Source of the DNA: Opisthocomus hoazin
Taxonomy: Eukaryota > Chordata > Aves > Opisthocomiformes > Opisthocomidae
Assembly: GCF_030867145.1 (NCBI RefSeq)
Contig: NC_134443.1
Coordinates: 1,612,001-1,676,000 of the forward strand
Length of the DNA: 64,000 nt
Direction of reading: 5' to 3'
Shown here piece by piece: positions 55,701 through 64,000 of the stretch. The translations under genes were made by a program, and so were the position numbers. Under the pieces are notes generated by a model, which did no database searches, was not told where the DNA came from, and saw nothing but the letters and a program-made list of their open reading frames with translations. Every line of letters begins with the position of its first letter. Positions within the stretch are counted from its first letter, which is position 1.

Positions 55701-58700
55701 GGACGGAGCCGTCACGGGCGCTGGCACGGGTTCAGCGTGGCAGGGGGAGAGGGGACAAAGGGAGAATCCCCCCACCCAGCGCTGCCCGGGCATCGCCCTC
55801 TCCCCGCGCCGCCACCCAGGACACGACCTGCGGTGTGGGAGAGCCTGAAAGCTCTGATGCTCGGCGTGGGTGCCCAGCATCCCTGCCTGGGGTGGGTGCT
55901 GCCCTTGGGCATCCATCATCTCTGCCTGGTGTGGGTGCTTGCTGTGGGCGCCCTGGCATGGGTCCTTGCTGTAGGTGCCCAGCATCCCTTCCCAGCGTGG
56001 GCACCCAGCATCCCTGCCTGGTGTGGGTGCTCGCCATGAGCACCCAGCACCCCTTTGCAGTGTGGGTGCTTGCTGGGGGGGCACCGAGCATCCCTGCTCG
56101 GTGTGGGTGCTCACTGTGGGCATCCAGCACCCCTTCTCGGTGTGGGTGCTTCCCTTGGGCACCCAGCATCTCTGCCTGGTGTGGGTGCGCGCCATTAGCA
56201 CCCAGCACCCCTTCTCGGTGTGAATGCTTGCCATGGGTGCCCAGCACCCCTTCTGGGTGTGGGTGCTTGCTGTGGGCACCGAGCATCCCTGTCCAGGGTG
56301 TGTGCTCGCCTTGGGCACCCAGCATCCCCGCCCATCGTGGGTGCTGGCGGTGGGTACTGGTGATGGGTACTGGCGGTGGGTGCCGGTGGTGGGTGCCGGC
56401 GGTGGGTGCTGGCCCCGGCAGGGCAGACCCTTCCCTCAGCAGCCACTGGAGGTCGGTGTTCACCACCAAGTCCCAGCCCGGCCTCGCCTCCAGCCTGGCA
56501 CCAACTGGGTGGGACTGGGCGAACCCCCGCCGTGGGCACAACCCGTCTCCAACCACCGAACCGGGGTCCCCTGGGCACCCCACCATGCCCAGGTACCCCC
56601 AGAACTCATCTCCGACTCCCTGCCCCGGCTAAACCCCTGTGCCACCCACACACCGGGATCGTCCCCTCCGTCCCCGGCACCGACTCACGGTGAACGTTGA
56701 GCTTGACGAAGGTCTCCTTGCCCGCCGGGATGGCGTCGTTGGTGCTGCGGCAGGAGAACACCCGCCCGATGTCGAGGTCCGTTGGGTTGATGGCGAGCTG
56801 GCTGGTGGTTGTCTCCCGCTTGCCGTCGGCCAACACCTCCTGCCAGGGAGAGGAGACGGTCCCCGTCGGCTCCCAGCACCGCGCCGGGGACACCGAGGCA
56901 CGGCGCAGGGTGGAGGGGATGGGCACCGGGTCCCGGTGCGTCCCCGTACCGTGCTGGTGATGGCTCCGTCCTGCTGGAGCCCATCCCGGTACCAGACGAT
57001 GGTGGCCGCCGGCTTGGCGCTGCGTGCCCGGCACGTCAGGTTGTACGGCGTCCCGGCACGGAGCAGGATCTCGGGGGCTCCGTCGATGGTGGGGTCCTCG
57101 GGGGGGACTGCGGCGGGGAGAGGGGACACCGGGTGGGTGCCGGCTGCCCGGAGCCGGAGCTCCTGCCCGCAGGCGCGGGCACAGGCAGACCCCGCTCCAC
57201 GCCACGGGATGCTGAAAAATGGATGGTGGTCTGATAAAGGGGGGTGATGGCGGGCGGCGGAGGCAGACCTCCTCCCCGTCTGGCAGCGCAGCCTCAGCTG
57301 CCCGTGTGCTAAATCCCCTTTTTGATCCGGAGCTAAAGCCCCACTGCGGATTTATTAGGGCTCGGCTCTGGGGTGGGGGGTGGGGGTAAAAGACATCGTT
57401 TGGGGTCGGGAAATGGACCCTGTGCCAGCAGAAGCCGGACAGGAGGCTGGCCTGGGGTGTCCCTGATGTGGGGGCTTGGAGAGAGGGGCTCGGGGGGGGG
57501 GGGGGGGGGGGGAGGGGATTTGTGCCACGCATGTGGCGATGGATGCGCTGGAATGGCCTCGGCTGATTGCAAATCGCCCCAGGGAGCTGGCGGGAGCGAC
57601 GGAAATGGGGACAGGGTGGCCGGCAGAGGAGCTGCGGCTGTGGGACGGGCAGAGAGGGAGGGGTCCCCTCTGTCTGGGGACCCCAATAGCCACAGGAGCC
57701 TCCTCTGCCCAGGGACCCTTCAGCCTGGGGACCCCTCTGTCTGGGGACCCCCATGCCCGGGGACCCTCCTGCCTGGGGAACCCCCTGCTTGGGGAATGCC
57801 CTCCCCAAGGACCCCCCTGCCCAGGGACCCTCCTGCCCAGGGACCCCCCTGCCTGGAGAAGCCCCTGCTTGGGGAACCCCCTGCCCAAGGACCCCCCTGC
57901 CCAGGGACCCTCCTGCCTGGGGAACCCCCTGCTTGAGGCACCCCCTGCCTCAGGACCCCCCTGCCTGAGCCCCACACTGGGCAGGGGATGCAGGGGGACC
58001 CTGCTGAGCTCAGCAGGCGATGGAGGAGACCCCAGGCACCCCCACCCTCGGCAGTGCCACCCCAAAGACCTTGCGGCAGGGCTGTTCCCACCGGCTCGCA
58101 GCCCCCCAGGCCCCTTCGGGCTGGGGGTCCGCGGGGACTGTCCCTGCCTGGGGGCACAGGGAGCTGCTCCAGCGGCTGTGGCACGGGGAGAGCCACGCTG
58201 CTCAGTATCCCAGCCACATCTCCCGCTCACACGCCTTTTATCTCCCGTCTTTCTAATGGGAATTTCAATGCCAGTGGAAGAAGGAGAAAAGGGGGGGGGG
58301 GGAAATTAAGCAAAGCAAGAAATCCGCCCCAAAACCCCATTCGTGCAACATTTCCGCTGCGGCTCCAGCATCTTCTTTCCTTTTTTTTTTTTTTTTACAA
58401 GACACAAAAGTCAGGGAAATCAAAGTTACTGCACTCGTAGGTCCCATAACTCAGCCACGGCGTGAATATAGATTAAGGCATTAAAGATAATGGCACATCC
58501 AGGCTGCCGGAGCGAAGGGGGAGGGCGGCAGCGCGGGCAGCGCCAGCCTTTCCCGCGCCTACCAGCCGCCGCGCCGCCTGCGATGGCTCCGGGGACGCGG
58601 GGTACGGTGGGGGTCTGGTTCCTTACTCAGCACAGTGAGCTTGGCCCGGCGGGACCGCAGCGCGGCCTCGGTGGCCTGGCACTCGTAGACGGCGTCATCG

Positions 58701-59990
58701 GAGAGCTCGGCGTCGGTGATCTCCAGGTTGTACTGGCCCGAGTCGGCCGTGCCCACGATGCGGTAGCGCGGCCAGGCTGCGGGGACAGCACGGAGGGGAC
58801 GGGGTTCACCCCGATTCTCCAGGGTGGGGGGGGGGGATGCTCCTGAGCCCCCTTTTCAGGGAGGAGAGGCTGGTGCGGAAGGGACCCCCCTGTTCACAGA
58901 GAAGCAGCTCCTGCCCGGTTGGGCACAGCCGGGGCAGAGCCGGGGGGCTGCCGGGGGGCTGCCGGCTTGCAGGCAGGGCTCTGCCTGTGCCCGGTGCCAG
59001 CCCCGGCGGGGACACGGGTGGCCAGCGGGGACCTGGCACGTGTGGGATCCCAGGCACATGTGGGATCCCCGGTGCACACGGGATCTCTGGTGCAGGTGGG
59101 ATGCGCCGTGCATGCAGAGACCCCAATGCATGCAGGGACCCCGGTGTGTGCAGGGACCCCGGTGCACACAGGGATCCTGGTGCATGCAGGGCCCCTGGTG
59201 CGTGCAAGACCCCCAGTGCATGCAGGGACCCCAGTGCCTGCAAGACCCCCAGTGCACGCAGAGACTCCAGTGCATGCAGGGACCCTGGTGCATGCAGGGA
59301 CCCCAGTGCACGCAGGGTCCCCAGTGCATGCAGAGACCCCGATGCACACAGGGACCCCGATGCACACAGGGACCCTGGTGCACGCAGGGCCCCTGGTGTG
59401 TGCAAGACCCCCAGTGCATGCAGGGACCCCAGTGCACGCAGGGACCCTGGTGTGTGCAAGACCCCCAGTGCACACAGAGACCCCAGAGCATGCAGGGACC
59501 CAAGTGCATGCAGGAACCCTGGTGCATGCAGGGTCCCCAGTGCACGCAGGGACCCTGGTGCACGCAGGGCCCCTGGTGCGTGCAAGACCCCCAGTGCATG
59601 CAGGGACCCCGGTGCCCGCAGGAAGGAGCAGAGCGCGGGCGCCCAACCCCAGCCGGTGCTTGGCTGCCGGGGCACGTGGCACCAGCCCGGCAGCAGCCGG
59701 GGACGCTGCACAGGGAGCTGGGAAACAGGGCGGAAGGAAGCGGTGCCGCAGGAGATACAACGCCCGAGAGCCTCCCGCGCCGTGACAGCCCCTGCCTTGC
59801 GCGGTGACGTCCCCAGAGCCACCCACCGCCCCGCGGGTACCTTTGAGCCCCTGCCCCATGCCCAGGGCGAGGCCGTCTTTGGTCCATTGCACGATCCCGG
59901 AGTAGTTGAGCACCACGCAGGAGAGGACGATCCTCTGGCCGGCCACCACCGTCTGGTCCTCCGGCTCCTCCACGAACCGCGTCTGCGTCA
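52293..59990 (-). CDS. KIRREL1: kirre-like nephrin family adhesion molecule 1 (KIRREL1/NEPH1), lacks exon 1
   Basis: A type I membrane adhesion protein of cell junctions and the podocyte slit diaphragm, interacting with nephrin and, through its tail, with podocin, ZO-1 and GRB2. Fourteen exons give 2216 nt or 738 codons including stop. They cover the mature protein from [19 protein letters not shown] to QRMQTHV. Five Ig domains follow one another: exons at 59841 and 58627; 56950 and 56689; 55583 and 55278; 55052 and 54834; 54608 and 54308. Then come a transmembrane exon (54045) and a cytoplasmic tail ending in the PDZ ligand THV. An RGD tripeptide lies in domain 5 ([11 protein letters not shown]). 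All splice phases agree. The signal-peptide exon, which must end in phase 1, was not found up to 64 kb, consistent with the very long first intron of this gene in other vertebrates. Confidence 0.97.
52828..53535 (-). mobile_element. CR1 LINE 3' fragment in KIRREL1 intron 14
   Basis: About 700 bp in the same orientation as the gene, occupying more than 80% of the 853-nt intron 52764-53616. The 3' end has the doubled ACAGAATC repeat, only about 60 nt from the intron's 3' splice site. Confidence 0.94.
53617..53694 (-). CDS. KIRREL1: KIRREL1 exon 14 (78-nt in-frame tail exon)
   Basis: 26 codons, phase 0-0: [26 protein letters not shown]. The donor GTCCGG is weak; skipping would keep the frame. 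Confidence 0.94.
53795..53934 (-). CDS. KIRREL1: KIRREL1 exon 13 (juxtamembrane tail)
   Basis: 140 nt, phase 1-0: [34 protein letters not shown]. The donor GTCAGG is weak. Confidence 0.95.
54045..54152 (-). CDS. KIRREL1: KIRREL1 exon 12 (transmembrane)
   Basis: 108 nt, phase 1-1: [20 protein letters not shown], then [14 protein letters not shown]. Confidence 0.96.
54308..54506 (-). CDS. KIRREL1: KIRREL1 exon 11 (Ig5, second half)
   Basis: 199 nt, phase 0-1: [40 protein letters not shown]. Confidence 0.96.
54608..54708 (-). CDS. KIRREL1: KIRREL1 exon 10 (Ig5, first half, RGD)
   Basis: 101 nt, phase 1-0: [33 protein letters not shown]. Confidence 0.95.
54834..54960 (-). CDS. KIRREL1: KIRREL1 exon 9 (Ig4, second half)
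   Basis: 127 nt, phase 0-1: [37 protein letters not shown]. The junction SNM/VLSNS lacks a short proline-rich segment that I recall in a human isoform. Confidence 0.95.
55052..55179 (-). CDS. KIRREL1: KIRREL1 exon 8 (Ig4, first half)
   Basis: 128 nt, phase 1-0: [38 protein letters not shown]. Ends SNM at donor GTAGGG. Confidence 0.95.
55278..55426 (-). CDS. KIRREL1: KIRREL1 exon 7 (Ig3, second half)
   Basis: 149 nt, phase 2-1: [40 protein letters not shown]. Confidence 0.96.
55583..55688 (-). CDS. KIRREL1: KIRREL1 exon 6 (Ig3, first half)
   Basis: 106 nt, phase 1-2: [19 protein letters not shown] then [16 protein letters not shown]. Confidence 0.96.
55850..56425. repeat. minisatellite in KIRREL1 intron 5
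   Basis: About 40-bp TGGGTGCCCAGCATCCCTGC and GTGTGGGTGCTTGC-type units; a shorter GGTGGGTGCC array ends it near 56410. Confidence 0.92.
56689..56839 (-). CDS. KIRREL1: KIRREL1 exon 5 (Ig2, second half)
   Basis: 151 nt, phase 0-1: [38 protein letters not shown]. Confidence 0.96.
56950..57107 (-). CDS. KIRREL1: KIRREL1 exon 4 (Ig2, first half)
   Basis: 158 nt, phase 1-0: [40 protein letters not shown]. Donor GTACGG. Confidence 0.96.
57490..57975. repeat. poly-G tract and CCCTGCCCAGGGACC-type minisatellite in KIRREL1 intron 3
   Basis: A run of 21 G at 57492-57512. From about 57690 to 57975 come tandem 15-16 bp units GGGGACCCCCCTGCC and variants. Confidence 0.88.
58627..58776 (-). CDS. KIRREL1: KIRREL1 exon 3 (Ig1, second half)
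   Basis: 150 nt, phase 1-1: [19 protein letters not shown] then [20 protein letters not shown]. Confidence 0.97.
   Translation of the reverse strand, partial: PGRATASWARPTRASTTWRSPTPSSPMTPSTSARPPRPRCGPAGPSSLC
59040..59625. repeat. about 18-bp minisatellite in KIRREL1 intron 2
   Basis: About thirty GTGCATGCAGGGACCCC-type units. They keep all plus frames open and give a false open reading frame of about 1000 codons on plus. Confidence 0.94.
59841..59990 (-). CDS. KIRREL1: KIRREL1 exon 2 (Ig1, first half)
   Basis: 150 nt, phase 1-1: [20 protein letters not shown]. First cysteine of Ig1. Confidence 0.96.
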
Positions 59991-61039
59991 CTGCGGGCAG
60001 AGGAGGGGGATCGGCCAGGGCGCGGGGTGCCCCGCACGCTGGGTGCCGTGCCGCCAGCACCCGGTGCTCCGTCATGCCGCCGGCTCCAGCGCCGCGGAGC
60101 TGCCTCCAGCACGGCCCCGCCGGGGGCCCCCCCAAGTTGCCCACGGTCTCTGGAGGGGCTGCCGGGGGGGTGGGATCCCCCAAGCTGGGCTCCACCACAG
60201 CCCCGAGCCCCCGCCCTGTGCAGCAGCTGGGATCGATCTCGGTGCTCCGGCACGGCGCCCGTCACGCGGCCGGCGGGTATCGACCCGGTGGGGGGGACGC
60301 GTGGGGTGTGCCAGCCCGACACCCGGGGCAGGCGATGGGGCCCGGGACCCCGGGAGGGCAGCGGGGCGAGGAGCATCGCCTCTCCCCCCGCGGTCCCCCC
60401 CCCCCTTAAAAGTCTTCTTTCTAAAATATTCAAATTATTTCCGCCACGGCGCGGGAGAGGGGGAGGCAGAAATCCCTTCTGGGGCTGAGCGAGCGGTGGA
60501 TAACGAACCTGCGAAGCCCCCAGCACGGCCCCCGCCTACGTGGCTCAGCTGGGCCTGGCACGGCACGGTTGTGCCGCTCGTGGGGAGCCCCACGCCCTTG
60601 CCACGGCCATGGGGGGCACAGCCACAGCTCGGCCACCCCAACCCGCTCGGGTTTGTCCCCAGCTTGTGCTGCGTCCCCGGAGAGGGGGGGGCTCCGGGTT
60701 CCCTCCTGCCTTTGATCCTGCAAACAAAGCCCCCGCCACTTCCCGAAATCCGGGCTGCCTTCCCGGCACCCGCTGCTCCCACGCCGGCCCTGAGGATGCC
60801 GCGGTGCCCAGGCGCAGCCGGGCTCCTGTCCCCGCCATGGGACACCCTCCTCGCCGTGCCCAGCACAGGGAACCCGTCTGCCGCCATCGCCCCGGCGCCT
60901 GCCCGCGGGTCCGGGCACCGGGAGGGGTACGGCAATCCCCAGGGTCTCGAGCTGGAGAGACCCCACAACCCATGCATGGCACCCCTAGGTGCCAGGCTGT
61001 GCCGACAGGTACAACGGGAGAGCCAGGCAGCCCCAAAAC

Positions 61040-61575
61040 CCGGGAGGGGGCACCCCAGGATCCCCGGGACGGGGCACCCCAGGATCCCCGGGATGGGGCA
61101 CCCCAGGATCCCTGGGGTGGGGTGCCCCAGATTCCTCAGGACATGGCATCCCAGTATCCCTAGGACAGGGCACCCCAGGATGATCCCCAGGACAGGGAAG
61201 CCCAGGATCCCCAGGATGGGGCACCCCAGGATCCCCGGGATGGGGTGCCCCAGGATCCTTGGGACATGGCATCCCAGTATCCCTGAGATGGGGCACCCCG
61301 GGATCCCTGGGATGGGGCACCCCGGGATCCTCGGGATGGGGCACCCCACTATCCTCGGGATGGGGCACCCCGGGATCCTCAGGATGGGGTACCCTGGGAT
61401 CCCTGGGACAGGACACCCCCCAGGTCAGGCACCCCAGGATCCCCGGGACGGGGCACCCCGGGATCCCTGGGATGGGGCACCCCAGTATCCTCGGGACAGG
61501 GTACCCAGGGATCCCTGGGACAGGACACCCCCGGATCAGGCACCCCAGGATCCCCGGGACGGGGCACCCCAGCAC
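61040..61575. repeat. minisatellite in KIRREL1 intron 1, GGGCACCCCAGGATCCCCGG unit
   Basis: About twenty-five units of roughly 20 bp, many with a GGATCC core. Confidence 0.93.
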
Positions 61576-61989
61576 AGCAGGGTGCAGCAACCAGGCCTCG
61601 CAGCACCGCTGGCCACGCACCAGAGTCCTGCAGCCCGCAGCAGTGATTTGGGGACAGTCCCCACTCCTGGCCTCCCGCCATGCCACCGCCCTGGCCCCCC
61701 CCCAGCCGACGCCTGGTCCCCCGGGAGGGAACCGAGCAGGGATGCAGGGAGGGAGGGAGATGAAGGGAAGGAGGGAGCGGGAGAGGCGGGGGAAGGAGGA
61801 GAGGGATGGAGCAGCAATGGGGGGGCCGAGGGGAGAGGGAAATAAAAAGGCGAGCGGAGATCAAAGCGGAAGGTGCCTGGAGAGAGGTGGGCGGGAGGGA
61901 AGATCAGAGAGGGAAGCGAGACGGCGGGGAGGAGGCGCAGGCAGCGGCGGTCGCCCGCCAGACAGCATGGCGGGACCGGCAGCTTCTGC

Positions 61990-62695
61990 CTGCCCGACGG
62001 GCAGCGAGGGCCTGGCACCGGGCTGGCATGGCACGGGGCTGGCACCGGGCTGGCATGGCACGGGGCTGGCATGGCACGGGGCTGGCATCGGTCTGGCCTG
62101 GCACCGGGCTGGCATGGCACGGGGCTGGCACCGGGCTGGCATGGCACGGGGCTGGCATGGCATCGGTCTGGCACCGGGCTGGTCTGGCACGGGGCTGGCA
62201 TGGCACGGGGCTGGCATGGCACGGGGCTGGCACCGGGCTGGTCTGGCACCGGGCTGGCATGGCATCGGTCTGGCATGAAACTGGGCTGGTGTGGCACTGG
62301 GCTGGTGTGGCACTGGGCTGGCACCAGGCTGGTCTGGCACCGGGCTGGTCTGGCACTGGGCTGGCACTGGGCTGGGCTGGCACTGGGCTGGCACCGGGCT
62401 GGCATGGCTCCAGGCTGGCATGGCACTGGGCTGGCACTGGGCTGGCATTGGGCACTGGGTTGGCATGGCACTGGGCTGTCCTGGCTCCAGGCTGGCATGG
62501 CACCAGACTGGCACCGGGCTGGTCTGGCACTGGTCTGGCATGGCATTGGGCTGGCCTGGCTCCAGGCTGTCCAGACACTGTGTTGGCAGGGCACGGGGCT
62601 GGCACTGGGCTGGCACTGGGCTGGCAGGGCACGGGGCTGGCACTGGGCTGGCACTGGGCTGCCAGGGCACGGGGCTGGCACGGCACAGCGTGGGT
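61990..62695. repeat. minisatellite in KIRREL1 intron 1, GGGCTGGCATGGCAC unit
   Basis: More than forty 10-16 bp units in two registers (GGCATGGCACG and GGCACTGGGCT). Confidence 0.95.
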
Positions 62696-63334
62696 GATGT
62701 TTTCGGCAGACGAAGGTGCCAACAGCAGGCAGCGAGGAGCTGCCCGCTCCGGATGCTCTGCCCTCCGCCAGTAACCCCAGTGCGGGCGACGCTGCCTCTG
62801 CCCAGCCCCGGCTTCGGCAAACTCCACCTCGGCTGCTCCTCCCGGCCCCGCGATGCCGCGCCAGCCGCCAGCCCCCCCGTGCCCATCACCGCGCCCTTGT
62901 CCCCCAGCACAGAAACACCCATCGACGGGACCCTCCTGCGCCCCAGCGCCCGACGCGGTGGATCCCCAGGGCAGGGACGGATGGGTGCCGGTGCCACCCG
63001 CCCGGTGCCAGCCACGCTCAGAGCATGGCAGCCGTCACCGCACCGGCTGGCATCGGCCTTCTGCCTCCTGCCCTCCCCCCCTGCCTCGAAGGGGCTTTGC
63101 CGGGTGCCCCAGGGGACCGGGGCGGGGGGGTTGGAACGTCCCCCCCCGTCCCGCCGCCCGTCCTGCCGGGCAAAGGGCTGTTTGGTCTGGAGGAGGGCGA
63201 TACGGGGCCGGCGGGCGCGGGGGAGGCTGCGCGCCCAGCGAAGTCTTCCCATGTCACGGGGCCTTGACCTTGCGCCGAGGAGACGGGCGGCAGCCCGAAG
63301 GCCGGGGGCTTCAGAGGCGCGGGGTGCCCGCGTT

Positions 63335-63595
63335 GCCGCCATGCTCGCCTCGTCACCGTGCCCGCCTCGTCACCGTGCCCCCCTCACCGCCATGTCCACC
63401 TCACCACCACGTCCACCTTGTCACCATGCCCACCTTGTCAACATGAACCCCTCACCACCATGTCCACCTTGCCACCATGTCTACCTTGTCACTACAGCCC
63501 CCTCATCACCATGCCCACCTTGTCACCGTGCCCCCCTCACCATGTCCACCTCGTCACCATGTCTACCTCATCACCGTGTCCCCCTCGCCTCGCCA
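63335..63595. repeat. CACCATGTCCACCTTGT-type minisatellite
   Basis: Tandem units of about 17-19 bp in KIRREL1 intron 1. Confidence 0.9.
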
Positions 63596-63714
63596 CGCCG
63601 TCCCCCGTGAAGCATTGGCACCTCGGCACAGCCGATCCCACCCGCTCCTCACGCTGTGGTGGGCACGGCGGGGACCATGGCACGGTGGCCCTGGGCTGTG
63701 AGCAGGCATGAACA

Positions 63715-64000
63715 CGTATGTGCATGGGTACACGTGTGGGTGTGCATGTGTGCATGGGAACATACCTGTGTGCATGAGAACATGCATGTGTGCATGGGAA
63801 CACGTGTCTGTGTGCATGGGAATGTACCTGTGTGCATGAGAACATGCATGTGTGCATGGGAACACGTGTGTGTGTGCATGGGAATGTACCTGTGTGCATG
63901 AGAACATGCATGTGTGCATGGGAACACGTGTGTGTGTGCATGGGAATGTACCTGTGTGCATGAGAACATGCATGTGTGCATGGGAACACGTGTGTGTGTG
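63715..64000. repeat. 62-bp tandem repeat running off the window
   Basis: The AACACGTG start of the unit recurs at about 63799, 63861, 63923 and 63985. Each unit also contains ATGCAT and GT-rich tracts. Confidence 0.94.

Noticed and set aside
58837-61845. Open reading frame of about 1000 codons on plus
   Set aside because: It crosses KIRREL1 exons 3-2 antisense and two minisatellites. The translation is a short degenerate repeat with no domain.
61861-63342. Minus frame of about 490 codons with CQPSASPVP repeats
   Set aside because: It is the complement of the GGCTGGCAT array in KIRREL1 intron 1. It also contains no credible KIRREL1 signal peptide.
63335-64000. CRISPR-like spaced repeats
   Set aside because: Units are contiguous tandem repeats without unique spacers in vertebrate DNA.

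Overview
This window is vertebrate nuclear DNA, almost certainly from a bird microchromosome. Evidence: at least seven 5'-truncated CR1 LINE copies in both orientations, very high GC, very short introns, a minisatellite in nearly every larger intron, and the gene order ETV3L - ETV3 - immune Ig receptors - KIRREL1. From memory this is the mammalian 1q23 block and chicken chromosome 25. The species cannot be named from the sequence. All recognised genes lie on the minus strand, so each reads from high to low coordinates. Gene models were built by hand from splice sites, reading phase and recalled vertebrate homologues; every complete model sums to a whole number of codons.

Layout. 1-4.4 kb: a CR1 copy, GC-rich unique DNA and two G-rich minisatellites. 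4.43-7.37 kb: ETV3L, a complete ETS-domain gene (399 aa) with a TATA box. 7.4-15.8 kb: no gene recognised; two CR1 copies, one inside a minisatellite. 15.8-28.35 kb: ETV3 (527 aa), with a long AT-rich 3' UTR, four coding exons and a CpG-island promoter carrying ETS and EGR1 motifs. 29.5-33.5 kb: SLAM/CD2-family receptor A (319 aa). 35.2-41.35 kb: SLAM-family receptor B (345 or 376 aa). 43.9-45.35 kb: a decayed third member, C. 46.5-48.4 kb: a proline-rich minisatellite, then a CpG-rich promoter-like block with a TATA/MEF2-like motif whose gene is not identified. About 50.2-60.0 kb: KIRREL1 lacking only its signal-peptide exon, which must lie beyond 64 kb. 60-64 kb: first intron of KIRREL1, mostly minisatellites.

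Function. ETV3 and ETV3L are paralogous ETS transcription factors, ETV3 being a repressor of ETS targets. Receptors A and B share an exon plan: signal peptide, cysteine-free V domain, C2 domain, 120-nt transmembrane exon, 92-nt tail exon, and a last exon with one ITSM for SAP/EAT-2-type SH2 adaptors. KIRREL1 is a five-Ig-domain junction protein with a C-terminal PDZ ligand.

Most interesting signal. The V-domain exons of the three SLAM-family loci are about 99% identical over 300 bp (2 differences between A and B, 3 between B and C). Their C2, transmembrane and tail exons and their introns are highly diverged. The identity stops close to the exon borders, and the third copy sits in an otherwise frameshifted locus. 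This looks like recent exon-confined gene conversion or homogenisation of the ligand-binding domain.
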